Assembly (NCBI RefSeq): GCF_003351785.1
Contig: NZ_CP031230.1
Coordinates: 2,952,501 to 3,016,500, forward strand
DNA: 64,000 bases
From: Sporosarcina sp. PTS2304
GTDB taxonomy: Bacteria > Bacillota > Bacilli > Bacillales_A > Planococcaceae
Direction: 5' to 3'
Numbering within the stretch: the stretch's first letter is position 1; each line of letters opens with the position of its first letter. A model generated the notes under the pieces. That model did no database searches and was not told the DNA's origin. It saw only the letters and a list, made by a program, of their open reading frames with translations. Shown here piece after piece: positions 19,175 through 29,300 of the stretch. Made by a program: the position numbers and the translations under genes.

Positions 19175-20629
19175 ATGGAGCTTGGACAAATAGTCACGCT
19201 AATCGTAACGATTGTCACCATCCTAAACGTTCTTCTATTAGCCAGTGTGCTGTTTATTGAGCGAAGGGATGTCGGTAAAACATGGGCCTGGATTATGGTA
19301 CTAGTGTTTCTGCCGATTGTTGGATTTTTTATCTATCTATTTCTTGGACGTAATCTCAAACAGAAAAACTTTTATAAATTATCAACTGCAGAAAGAAAAA
19401 TAGCCAAATCCTATGTAGAACGACAATTATCGCCGGAAAATAAAGACCGTTTAGAGAATACTCCTTTATTAAAAAAACATGATGAACTCATTCGGATGAA
19501 TTTGAAATCTTCTCACGCGTTATTGTCTAATGACAATGAAATTGAAATCTTTAGCGACGGACATAAAAAATTTGATGCGTTATTACAAGATATTCATGCA
19601 GCTACGAAAGAAATCAATATCCAGTATTATATTATTCAATCGGATGCACTTGGTACGAGACTGCGTGATGCACTAATTGAGAAAGCAAAAGAAGGAGTAA
19701 AAGTTCGTGTATTGTACGATGAAGTCGGTTCTAAAAAGACCTCTCCGAAGTTTTATAATGAGTTGCGTGCAGCAGGCGGAGAAGTAGAAGTCTTCTTTCC
19801 TTCATTTTTCCGATTGATAAATTTCCGGGTGAATAATAGAAATCATCGGAAGTTATGCATCATCGACGGGTCGATTGGCTATATTGGAGGATTCAACGTT
19901 GGAGATGAGTATCTTGGTTTGGATAAAAAGTTTGGATATTGGCGAGATACGCATTTTAGAATTACAGGTGAAGCTGTTAATCATATTCAAGGAAAGTTCA
20001 TTTTAGATTGGCATCAGGCAGGGACGCAAGAGTCTTGGAATTGGGAAGATTATTCATTTGAGACAGAGCCACAGCCAGGTAAAAGTCCCATTCAGATTGT
20101 ATCGAGCGGACCCAATTCTCAAACAGAACACTTGAAGAATATGTATATAAAGATGATATTATCAGCTCAAAAAAGTGTCTGTATTCAAACGCCTTATTTT
20201 ATTCCAGATACTAGTTTTATGGATGCATGTAAAATAGCGTTATTGTCTGGTATCGATGTGCGCATTATGATTCCATGCAAGCCAGATCATCCGTTTGTCT
20301 ATTGGGCTACTTGGTCGTATGTCGGAAATTTACTGGACTATGGCGCGAAAATATTGCTGTATGAGAATGGATTCTTGCATGCGAAAACGATCGTTGTAGA
20401 TGAAGAAATTGCGTCAGTCGGAACGATGAACATTGACTCACGTAGCTTCCGTTTGAATTTTGAAGTCAATGCGATTGTTTATGACGAGAAGATTGCAAAA
20501 GAGCTCTATACTTTGTTTGAGCAAGACGTAAAGCACAGTTCGGAGTTGACACCGGAGCGCTATTCAGAACGTTCATTGTGGATCAAGTTCAAAGAAGGCA
20601 TTTCACGTCTGCTGTCACCTGTTTTATAA
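19175..20629 (+). CDS. cls: Cardiolipin synthase
   Basis: Membrane phospholipase-D-family enzyme, 484 residues, that condenses two phosphatidylglycerol molecules to cardiolipin and glycerol. Two N-terminal membrane helices (ending in GFFIYLFLGRNLK), then two HKD active sites: NHRKLCIIDGSIGYIGGFN near residue 225 and HAKTIVVDEEIASVGTMNID near 405. The length fits B. subtilis ClsA. ATG at 19175 sits eight bases after GGAAGG; the upstream GTG at 19166 overlaps that site and is less likely. Divergent from the response regulator with about 150 bases between. Confidence 0.95.
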   Translation: MELGQIVTLIVTIVTILNVLLLASVLFIERRDVGKTWAWIMVLVFLPIVGFFIYLFLGRNLKQKNFYKLSTAERKIAKSYVERQLSPENKDRLENTPLLKKHDELIRMNLKSSHALLSNDNEIEIFSDGHKKFDALLQDIHAATKEINIQYYIIQSDALGTRLRDALIEKAKEGVKVRVLYDEVGSKKTSPKFYNELRAAGGEVEVFFPSFFRLINFRVNNRNHRKLCIIDGSIGYIGGFNVGDEYLGLDKKFGYWRDTHFRITGEAVNHIQGKFILDWHQAGTQESWNWEDYSFETEPQPGKSPIQIVSSGPNSQTEHLKNMYIKMILSAQKSVCIQTPYFIPDTSFMDACKIALLSGIDVRIMIPCKPDHPFVYWATWSYVGNLLDYGAKILLYENGFLHAKTIVVDEEIASVGTMNIDSRSFRLNFEVNAIVYDEKIAKELYTLFEQDVKHSSELTPERYSERSLWIKFKEGISRLLSPVL

Positions 20630-20634
20630 AGAGA

Positions 20635-20682
20635 AAAAAGCCATCCAGAAAGTCAGTAACATCTGATTTCCTGCGATGGCTT
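20635..20682 (-). terminator. Terminator between cls and topB
   Basis: AAGCCATC and GATGGCTT arms with an inner partial stem (AGAAAGTCAG...CTGATTTCC). Read on the minus strand it ends in TTTTTTC just after the topB stop, so it mainly serves topB; it may also end cls. Confidence 0.75.
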
Positions 20683-20685
20683 ATT

Positions 20686-22824
20686 TTAGACGAAGACCAG
20701 CTCCAGCTTGCCTTCTTTATACTCAAGTGCCGCATCGAACTTCTTACCGTCGGCTGAAGTGAAGCCTTTGATCGTGTTCGTTTTCCCTTTCGTGCATAAT
20801 AGTCTTACTTGTGGCACGGTAAGTGACTTTTTCAAGAACGTTCCCGGAAATGTCTGTTTACAGCCGGATTTATAGCTACTGCATCCGTAGAAGTTTTTAT
20901 GAGCAATAATATTGCCAGTTTTACAACGCGGGCAGGGGGCGACTTCGGTTCGAGAATAAGATTTTTTACGTGACGATTGCGAAGGTGGCAGCACGATATC
21001 GATCGTTTGTTGCTCCAGTTGTACGGGTACATCTTCTAGTAATTTCTCAATGAATTTTGCCACACTGCCTAAAAAATGTTGACCTGTTCCTTCGCCATTC
21101 CCAATTTTCTTTAAATACGTTTCCCACTTCGCTGTCATCGATGGACTGGCAAGCAAACTGCCTTCAATGGCTAGGCATAACACACGTCCTTTGTCTGTGA
21201 TGGAAACGATGTTTTTCGTTACGGAAATATAGCCGTGTTTTTTAATTGTTTCAATGATGCTACTTCGCGTGGCTTCCGTTCCGAGTCCTTCCACTTCCTT
21301 TAGTATATCGGTTTCACTTTGATCTTCCACGAGCTTTCCGCAAGTTTTCATCATCGCAATGAGTTGCCCTTCTGTGTAAGGTTTTGGCGGTTGCGTCGCT
21401 CCTTCTTTAATACCAATTTCACTTTGTACCGTCTCGTTGTGCTCAAGTGGCGGCAAGGCGGATTCTTCTGTGTCCTTGGCTATCTTCGGTGCAGCGAAAA
21501 GTTCCTTCCATCCTTTATCACGCTCTGTTTTACCCGTCGTGAAGAAGGGCAGTCCATTCACATCAGTTGTTACTTTTGTTTCGGTATATAAATAATCCCG
21601 GTGGAACATAGCAAGTGCGGTGCGTACGACTTCTTCATATAAATTCCGTTCGAGCGAATCTAATTTTGCTATCGCAGCCGCAGTAGGAATCTTTTTCGTC
21701 GGAATGATTGCATAATGTTCTTGCACTTTTGAACTGTCTACATAACGCTTTTTTGGTGTGCGTGAAGCGACTTCAAAAGGTTGCTCGATCAGTTTTTGAT
21801 AGCTTTCGATGTTAGCTACCAAATAGTTGAACTCGCTCGGTGTAATATGCCGCGTGTCGGTACGTGGATAGGATACGAGCTTCTTCTCATAAAGTGTCTG
21901 CATAGTCTTTAGCACGGTCGCTGGGCTTGCTTTCCAGCGTCTGTTGGCAGTTGCTTGCAAAGTGGAAAGAGAATGCAACTGTGGCGGTGGTGTACGTTTG
22001 TCGGTATGTGTAATAGACGTGATTGTACCAGGTGTTCGCTTTGTAATATTGCGGCTGTTTAGTGCTTCCGCAATCAATTCTCGCTTTGGTTCTTTTAACT
22101 TAGCTTTCCCTTTATACGTTCCATTCGCCGCAGTAAAAATAGCTTCGGCCTCAAAAAACGGTTCAGAAACAAACGTCTCAATTTCGCGTTGGCGCTGATA
22201 AATTAAATACACTGTTGGCGATTGCACACGCCCAATAGGAAACACTTCCTGAATTCCCTTTGCCTGCAATAACAGGGTATACATCCGCGAACCATTCATT
22301 CCAACGAGCCAGTCACTAATTTGACGGGCTTTCGCTTCCTCATATAACTGTAAATCTTTCTTATTATCCCGTAAATTCTCAAAGCCTTTACGTACTTCAT
22401 CGGCTTCGAGTGAATTAATCCAAAGTCGCTGAATTAACTGATTACGCGCACCGGTCATGTAGTAGATAGAATAGAAAATATTCGAACCTTCGCGATCCAC
22501 GTCACACGCATTAATGACTCGATCGGTCCCTTTTATAAGTCTCTTGACGATTTGAAACTGTTTAAACTTCCCTTGCGATACTTGAAATTCATAGCGCTCC
22601 GGTAAAATAGGTAAACTGCCAAGCGACCAACGTTTCCAAGAAGAATTGTACGCATGGGGTTCTTTCAGTTCGACTAAGTGCCCGACACCCCACGTAATAT
22701 ACGCACCTTCAGGAAAGATCTCGCATGGCTGGATTTCGGTATAGCCATCATGCTTTCGTGTAGTGAATGCATCGGCATAGGCTTTGGCTTGGCTCGGTTT
22801 CTCGGCTAGGATCACCGGTTTCAT
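20686..22824 (-). CDS. topB: DNA topoisomerase III
   Basis: Type IA topoisomerase of 712 residues, which cuts and passes single DNA strands to unlink DNA. Toprim domain at the N-terminus (ILAEKPSQAKAYADA; acidic DVDREG near residue 105), the central clamp with active-site Tyr in KLVSYPRTDTRHI (about residue 310), an ATRSSIIETI segment near 520, and a C-terminal Cys4 zinc-ribbon-like part (CPRCKTGNI ... CSSYKSGC). Length and order match B. subtilis TopB. Start ATG behind GAGGTG. Single gene, minus strand. Confidence 0.95.
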   Translation of the reverse strand: MKPVILAEKPSQAKAYADAFTTRKHDGYTEIQPCEIFPEGAYITWGVGHLVELKEPHAYNSSWKRWSLGSLPILPERYEFQVSQGKFKQFQIVKRLIKGTDRVINACDVDREGSNIFYSIYYMTGARNQLIQRLWINSLEADEVRKGFENLRDNKKDLQLYEEAKARQISDWLVGMNGSRMYTLLLQAKGIQEVFPIGRVQSPTVYLIYQRQREIETFVSEPFFEAEAIFTAANGTYKGKAKLKEPKRELIAEALNSRNITKRTPGTITSITHTDKRTPPPQLHSLSTLQATANRRWKASPATVLKTMQTLYEKKLVSYPRTDTRHITPSEFNYLVANIESYQKLIEQPFEVASRTPKKRYVDSSKVQEHYAIIPTKKIPTAAAIAKLDSLERNLYEEVVRTALAMFHRDYLYTETKVTTDVNGLPFFTTGKTERDKGWKELFAAPKIAKDTEESALPPLEHNETVQSEIGIKEGATQPPKPYTEGQLIAMMKTCGKLVEDQSETDILKEVEGLGTEATRSSIIETIKKHGYISVTKNIVSITDKGRVLCLAIEGSLLASPSMTAKWETYLKKIGNGEGTGQHFLGSVAKFIEKLLEDVPVQLEQQTIDIVLPPSQSSRKKSYSRTEVAPCPRCKTGNIIAHKNFYGCSSYKSGCKQTFPGTFLKKSLTVPQVRLLCTKGKTNTIKGFTSADGKKFDAALEYKEGKLELVFV

Positions 22825-23043
22825 GAAAACACCTCGATTTGTATATAGTACGTTCGTTCTGTTAATTGTATTATCTCATATTTTGAGAGGGGATGCTGTA
22901 AAAAGTATTGTAATGAAAACTTAAAATTACTCGTGCTAATTTGTCTTTCATAAAGTCATAACTTTAAGTATAATAAATGAAAATCATATTTTATTTAATA
23001 AAAGTAATAAATATTTATAAAAATACATGGGGGTGTAGGAAAG

Positions 23044-23808
23044 GTGGAAAATTATAATTTACCTGAGCAATTAAACGAAAGCATTGTGGATGGAATAATA
23101 GAAGGGTATCGTGATTACTTAGAAGTCCGGCGTCAGAAAGCCAGAGAATTGGAAGTGCATGGTGCTTATGCTTGGGTGAAAGGAAATCACATAGATCATT
23201 ATGTTGCGCAGGCTTGCAAAGAACATGGGGTGAAAAGTTCAGTAGCTAAAGCAGGCATGACTTGGCAATATTTACAATTCTTTAATAAGGATGAAAAGAT
23301 CTTGTTTGTTGTGAAAAACTCAAGATATTTCAATTTGGATGATGTTGATAAAGGCAAAGATGCAAAAGGTATCGCCCGGACAAAAAGATCGACATACATG
23401 ACGAATTTGATGGATATTAACTCTAGACTGAATTTTAATGAGGTTCCTGCAAACTATACTCGACAATCCATTCAATTAGAGTTATTGGAAGATTTTCAAC
23501 CTATTATACTAAAAGATGAAGATACAAAAGGAATGCATACGGAGTTTGATAAATTTTATATTGCTACATATACTATTGACGAAGATTATCGAATAGGTGA
23601 AATTAGAATATGGCTGCCTAACCCTGCAAATAATAAAGCATACTTAATTAGTGATTTAACATCTTATATAGGTACTAAACCTAGTCACCAATTTGAAATT
23701 GAAGATGATTTAAAGGATGTCCTCACACAAACAATTGCAGCTGAAGGAATAGTAGATGCTGCAGCATTTGGAATTGTAATTGATGGTGCAGAGGAACAGC
23801 AAAGCTGA
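23044..23808 (+). CDS. Unknown protein coupled to XRE-ImmA gene
   Basis: 254 residues, no confident family; it may belong to an uncharacterised DUF often found beside XRE-ImmA genes. No signal peptide or membrane segment. The first half is helical and basic (IEGYRDYLEVRRQKARELEVHGAYAWVKGNHIDHYVAQAC); the middle has strand-like stretches (KILFVVKNSRYFN); the C-terminal part is acidic. Start ATG behind AGGAAAGGTGG. It is followed after 24 bases by the XRE-ImmA gene in the same direction, and preceded by an AT-rich 219-base gap likely to hold the promoter. The pair has the layout of a toxin-antitoxin or stress-response module; which protein would be the toxin is not shown. Confidence 0.6.
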   Translation: MENYNLPEQLNESIVDGIIEGYRDYLEVRRQKARELEVHGAYAWVKGNHIDHYVAQACKEHGVKSSVAKAGMTWQYLQFFNKDEKILFVVKNSRYFNLDDVDKGKDAKGIARTKRSTYMTNLMDINSRLNFNEVPANYTRQSIQLELLEDFQPIILKDEDTKGMHTEFDKFYIATYTIDEDYRIGEIRIWLPNPANNKAYLISDLTSYIGTKPSHQFEIEDDLKDVLTQTIAAEGIVDAAAFGIVIDGAEEQQS

Positions 23809-23832
23809 AATAAATAGAAAAGAGGTGCCACC

Positions 23833-25011
23833 TTGTTTATCGGGAAGAGTTTAACCAATATCCGTGTAATGAATGAATTGAGCAGGGGGCAGTTGGCTAA
23901 GAAAGTTGGAGTGACTGAACAAGCAATTTGGCAGTACGAGAATGGCTATACATCTCCAAAGTTAGATGTCGTAAATCAATTAAAGACGATTTTTCATGTG
24001 AAAGCTTCTTATTTTTATAGGGAAGACTTATTGAGCAGAAGTAACATGGAGAATATAAAAGTGCAGCATATTGCCTATCGCTCTGAGACCGTCAATTCAT
24101 TGAGTAAAACACAAAGTGAATTGCTGCATATTCGTTTTTTAGATGAATTTTTAAAAAGAATTGAGTCTAAAATTAGCTATCCAGCAAGCTTGTTGCTAAA
24201 GATGCGTGATGAAGCGTATGCGTATGTGCAACAAAATCCTGACGTGAATCGTGAAAACCAAATCCACTTTATCGCAAACTTGGCGCGCCAAACGATGGGT
24301 CTACCTGAGAATTCAAATCAAAACTTTCTTTTCTTATTAGAAAAAGCAGGAGTCTTCATTTTTGAAAAGAAAATTGGAGAAACGATTGATGCTTACAGTC
24401 TTTGGACGGAAGATGATCGACCGTATATTATGTTAGGAACCATAAAAAAGTCTGCTGCCAGAAGAAATTTTGATTTGGCGCATGAGCTAGGCCATCTGTT
24501 ACTGCACTATAAAGTTGAATTCAGTATGCAAGATAAAAGTTCTTATAGGATGTTAGAAGACGAGGCGAATAGCTTTGCTTCTGCATTCCTGATGCCAGAG
24601 GAGTTTCAGAAAGATTGTACAGATATAGTGAAAGTCTCTAACCCCGATGCTTATCTTGAGCTAAAAGAGAAATGGGAAGTCTCTTTGCAAGCCATCGCGA
24701 TGAAAGTACACAAATTGGGGTTAATGGAATACCAGCAGTACCGTTATTTCTTTATGTCCATTAATAAAAAAGGATATAAAAAAATAGAACCTTTGGATGA
24801 TAAAATTCTAGTTAATCGTCCAACAAAAGTGAAAAGCGTATTACAATTAGTATTTGAAAAAGGACTGATTACACTATCGGACTTGTTGGATGAATTAAAA
24901 GTGGATCAAGAATTTTTGACACAGCTGACGGGGATAGAGAAAGAATTCTTTTTCAAGTATCTCCAGAAAGAGCGTAAGAGTTTTACGATGAGTGAGCTGG
25001 TTATTAAATGA
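23833..25011 (+). CDS. XRE HTH - ImmA/IrrE metallopeptidase regulator
   Basis: 392-residue fusion of an XRE helix-turn-helix (about residues 8-62: LSRGQLAKKVGVTEQAIWQYENGYTSP) with an ImmA/IrrE zinc-peptidase domain carrying HELGH (LAHELGHLLLH, about residue 220) and the downstream EDEANSFASAFLMPEE helix with the third ligand Glu. Proteins of this type act as repressors or antitoxins in phages, mobile elements and defence loci, and can cleave a regulator when induced. TTG start at 23833 behind AAAGAGGTG. Likely co-transcribed with the unknown gene just upstream. Resembles the spr1629-type repressor/antitoxin group; that assignment is from memory. Confidence 0.85.
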   Translation: MFIGKSLTNIRVMNELSRGQLAKKVGVTEQAIWQYENGYTSPKLDVVNQLKTIFHVKASYFYREDLLSRSNMENIKVQHIAYRSETVNSLSKTQSELLHIRFLDEFLKRIESKISYPASLLLKMRDEAYAYVQQNPDVNRENQIHFIANLARQTMGLPENSNQNFLFLLEKAGVFIFEKKIGETIDAYSLWTEDDRPYIMLGTIKKSAARRNFDLAHELGHLLLHYKVEFSMQDKSSYRMLEDEANSFASAFLMPEEFQKDCTDIVKVSNPDAYLELKEKWEVSLQAIAMKVHKLGLMEYQQYRYFFMSINKKGYKKIEPLDDKILVNRPTKVKSVLQLVFEKGLITLSDLLDELKVDQEFLTQLTGIEKEFFFKYLQKERKSFTMSELVIK

Positions 25012-25083
25012 TATGTTTATAGCAGGTCGCTTGAGAGTTGTTGCGTTTTTATCCAATCTATTTAAGAGATAAATACTGAAACG

Positions 25084-25129
25084 AAAGGTACCGGTTCTGA
25101 GAGTTGTTTGGGAACTTGGTACCTTTTAT
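25084..25129 (+). terminator. Stem-loop after XRE-ImmA gene
   Basis: AAAGGTACC and GGTACCTTTT arms with an additional GTTC/GGAAC pairing, followed by TTATT. Probable terminator; its sequence looks like a decayed relative of the GGTACC-ended hairpin at 29696-29753. Confidence 0.6.
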
Positions 25130-25271
25130 TAAACAGTGCCTTTAAAAATATTGATTTTGAAATTAAGAATCTGTTACTGGATGAAGTGCTATCAAATCTG
25201 TTATTTTGATATTTCCATCTCTCTTGGCCATTACATTTTTTGTCGATGAATCTACTATGGCAACCAATTAA

Positions 25272-25613
25272 TTTTCAGGGCAAGGAATATCTGCGTTCTT
25301 TCTAGCTTTAATATATTCCTTTTTACAAACAGTATTTTCGGAAGAACTATTTTTCAGAGGGTTTTTAACAAAAAGTTTTGCGCATAAGTTTGGCTTTCAA
25401 TTAGGAAACACTATACAGGGGCTTTTGTTCGGATTCGTTCATGGTATATTATTTACATCTATTGTAGAGCCATTAGGTATAATAGTTATTATGTTCATTA
25501 CTACTGTAGCTGGTTATTTATTAGGTTGGATCAATGAAAAGCAATCCAACGGCTCGATATTGTCAAGTTGGTTCATTCATGGCTTTGTTAATATGTTAGT
25601 ATCAACAATTTAA
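25272..25613 (+). pseudogene. CPBP intramembrane protease, 5'-truncated
   Basis: An open frame without a usable start codes the C-terminal half of a CPBP (Abi/CAAX-type) membrane protease: FSEELFFRGFL with the EE and R catalytic residues, GLLFGFVHG with the second-motif His, and SSWFIHGFVN with the last His. A stop (25269-25271) lies directly upstream, and the first ATG (25425) is after the EExxxR motif, so the protein cannot be made whole. CPBP proteins often confer bacteriocin immunity or appear in defence loci. The 3' end is followed within a few bases by transposase debris. Confidence 0.7.
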
Positions 25614-26156
25614 TTGCAGAAAATCGCCGGTCAAGCCATCAAATGCGACCAACGGATGAAACCCAATAGTCTGATAATGCACGTTGTAAGCGGTCATTTC
25701 TTGTTGACCGTATGTATCAGCATGCGATGAGCCAAGATCCACAATCATTGCCTTTGTTTGACGTGCACGGTGAACTCGGTCTAGTAAATCTTAATTCGCC
25801 ATCTGGAGACGGTCGATTGCCTCTGGATCAAATCAACGAAAAAATCGGGACATGGACGGCTGGGAAGCTAGGGCCGACTTGTCGAGAATCTGTGTAAAGA
25901 CGGGAACTGTGGTCAAATCATCCGCGGCATCGTCTTCGTGACAACAGGCAATCAGCTGATAGATCTTCTGCTGAAGCAACTTGTCTTTTTTATGAATACA
26001 AAATGTGCGTTCATCGGCAAGTTGGAAATGATCTGCGATAGTTTGAGAGAAACCCAATTTTTCATCGAATTCTCGGAAGATGACACCGCCCGTGTTGGAG
26101 GATAATTTAATAGAACGGTTGAAGTGTAGGATGTTTTGCGTTAAAGTAAACATCAT
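25614..26156 (-). pseudogene. IS1380-family transposase fragment
   Basis: On the minus strand, from ATG at about 26156 behind AAAGGA, the frame reads the N-terminus of an IS1380-type transposase (KLSSNTGGVIFREFDEKLGFSQTIADHF). The match is lost near 25840 after SRFFR, and reappears in another frame near 25620-25710 as MIVDLGSSHADTYGQQEMTAYN...FHPLVAFDGLTGDF, the DDE-domain start of the same family. Frameshifts and stops lie between and the C-terminal half is absent. A dead insertion-sequence remnant, abutting the CPBP fragment. Confidence 0.75.
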
Positions 26157-26238
26157 AAGAATCCTTTCTGTGGTATTTTGTTTAGTCGCAATAACCATAT
26201 CAGAAACGGATTCTTTTTTCATCTTTTAGGTGAAAAGG

Positions 26239-26273
26239 AAAATCCCACTCAAACGCTTTTGAGTGGGATTTTA
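26239..26273. terminator. Hairpin beside IS1380 remnant
   Basis: AAAATCCCACTCAA and TTGAGTGGGATTTT form a perfect 14-bp stem around a short loop. T-rich on both strands; may be a terminator or an end structure of the dead insertion sequence. Confidence 0.6.
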
Positions 26274-26344
26274 TATGGAATGGTGAATAATCAGGGATAT
26301 AGATTAGCAGACGGCTATTTTTAATATGAAGGGGGTGAATGCAA

Positions 26345-29300
26345 TTGGCGACATTCACAAAAAAGTGGCGTAGAGGATTAATGATTGTTGTTGTCCTTTT
26401 ATTTGCGTTATTACTAACAGGTTTTCGATTACAGTGGATTAAAACATTTAACGAAACGGGAGAAAATCCAATTATTGAGCGTGGGGTGCTTGATTTACGT
26501 GAGTGGGATTTTTCGGATAAAAATGTAATATCATTGAATGGTGAGTGGGGATTTTTCCCTTATGAACATATAACAACCGCATCATTGGCCAGCGATGGCG
26601 TGGCAGAGCGTTATATACATACACCGGGAGATTGGTCGGAAGTGTTGAATCCAGAAAATCAAAGTCCATATGGATACGGCTCCTATCACCTACGAATTTT
26701 AGTTACTCCCGATCAAGATCAAACTTATGGGATACAGGTTCCAAGTGTCCGTAGCTCCTCCGCCTTGTATATTAATGGGTTATTTTCGGGGAGATCGGGA
26801 GAAGTTGCGGACAACAAAGAAGATGCTCATGCATTAAATGTTCCCTATTCATCGTCTTCTATTCGGGCAGATGAAGAGGGAGTTATCGAGATTATTTTAC
26901 AAGCAACAAACTTCGAGGATCCACGTTCAAGTGGGCTCGTTCGTTCGATTAAATTTGGTTACGAGGAGAATACTTTAGCAGATGTAAAACTATCGACTCT
27001 GCTACAAGTGATTACCGCAATTATTTTTTTCGTTCATGCTTTATTTGCTTGTATATTATTTATAATAGGCATTCGAAATCGTCGCCTTCTTTACTTCGCA
27101 TTAATGTTAATCGCAAGTTCAATCTCAAATATTATGGGCGGCGACGAAAAGATATTATTACAATATATCGAGATGAATTACACAGGTTCATTTAAACTGT
27201 CATTTTCTCTTTTAATTATTTTTGGTTTGGCGATGGTCCATTGTGTAAAGCCGCAAATTCAATCATTATTCAAACCACTTTTACCGATCTACACGGTCGC
27301 TAGTATAGGCATTATTGTAGTTGTGATGATTTTACCGCTAGAATCGCTGGATTTTGCTTCGACAGTTAGTTTGTCGTATGTGATTTTATCAGCGGCTATT
27401 ACCGCATTGGCTCTACTAATTTCGAAGAAAGAATATAGCGGTGGGATTTGGTTAGCGCTGTCAAGTGTGGCTTTAGCGAGTCATATCGGTTGGTGGGCAT
27501 ATTCATTGAATACAGGTTTAAAAGTAGTTTATTACCCATTCGATCTAATTATTGCTGTTATTTGTTTCGCAGGTGTTTGGTTTAAGCAATACCATCAGAT
27601 GCATCTTGATACGAATCAGTTTGCGGAAGAACTTCAACGGGCAGATAAAGTAAAAGATGAATTTTTGGCAAATACGTCCCATGAATTAAGAAATCCGTTA
27701 CATAGTATTTTAAATATGTCCGTAGCAATTCTTGAAAGGGAACAGTCCGCATTACAAGGAAGAAGTGTTAAAGATTTAGAGGCAGTTATATCGGTCAGCC
27801 GCCGAATGTCAGTAATGGTTAATGAATTGCTTGATATGACTCATTTAAAAGAAGGAAATCCGAAACTGGAGCCTGGGCCTTGTTCACTTCAAGCAGTTAC
27901 TGTAGGTGTCATTGATATGCTGGAGTATATGGTAGAGGGAAAACCAGTTCAAATGGTTAATAAAATTCCGAATGATTTCCCATTAATTGTCGCTGATGAA
28001 AAGCGGCTCACTCAGATTGTTTTTAACTTGCTCCACAATGCTATTAAATTTACAAATCATGGTGAGATTACAATCCAAACATTTATTCAAGAGGGGAAAG
28101 CACAAATATCAATTTCTGATACGGGTATTGGGATGGAAAAAGAGGTTCTTAAGAATATTTTTGAACCCTATGTACAGGGACGCAACAGAGAAGATGGCGG
28201 ATTTGGTTTAGGCTTAAATATTAGCCAAAAGCTAGTGATGCTCCATGGAAGTATATTACAAGTTCATTCTGTTTTGGATGAAGGATCAACGTTTAGTTTC
28301 CAAATTCCTTTAGCTCATTCTGAAGCAATTAGTAACATGCATTCACAAATACAATCTTCGATGGAATTTAGTGATGAAAGTGACATGAAGAAAACGCATC
28401 TCGAAGAATCAATCGTTGAAGAACATGTAGCAGTTGATTTAGAGCGGCCACGCATACTTGTTGTCGACGATGATCCAATTAATTTGCAAGTCATTGATAC
28501 GATACTTGCGGCTGAAAAATATAATGTGAAAACAGTTTTAAATGGTATCGAAGCGCTTATCTTACTAGACAAAAAAGAATGGGATTTGGTTATTTCAGAT
28601 GTAATGATGCCACACATGTCGGGGTATGATTTAACGAAGCAAATTCGAGAGCGTTTTTCAATAATGGAACTTCCAATTTTGTTATTAACGGCAAGAAGCC
28701 AGCCCAAAGATATTGAAAATGGATTTTTAGCAGGCGCAAATGATTATGTTCAGAAGCCCATAGATGCATTGGAATTCAAGTCGAGAGTCCGAGCGTTAAC
28801 GAACGTTAAACAATCAATGCAGGAAAAACTACAAATCGAAGCGGCTTGGCTTCAAGCACAAATTCGACCGCACTTCTTATTTAACGCGTTGAATACAATT
28901 ATGGCATTGAGTGAGATTGATTTGGAAAGAATGCAAAAGGTTTTAGGTGCGTTTAGTCAGTTACTACGCGGGAAATTTAAGTTTACTAATTTGAATGAAC
29001 TTGTGCCACTTGAAGATGAATTGGAACTAATCCAGGCTTATTTACTGATCGAAAAAGAGAGATTTGTAGATCGATTGCACGTTATATGGGAGAAAGATGA
29101 AGATTTAGCAGTCGTTATTCCTTCACTAACGATTCAGCCACTTGTCGAAAACGCCATTCATCATGGCATTATGAAGCGCCCAGAAGGTGGGCGGCTAACG
29201 ATACGAATTTCACAAGTTGATACGCATATTGAAATTTCCGTGGAAGATGATGGAGTAGGCATGGAGAAATCGGAGGTAGCGGGAATATTAAAGAAAACTG

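Noticed and set aside
22825..22870. ACGTTCGTTCT near the topB start as a LexA (SOS) box
   Set aside because: Does not fit CGAAC-N4-GTTCG in either orientation.
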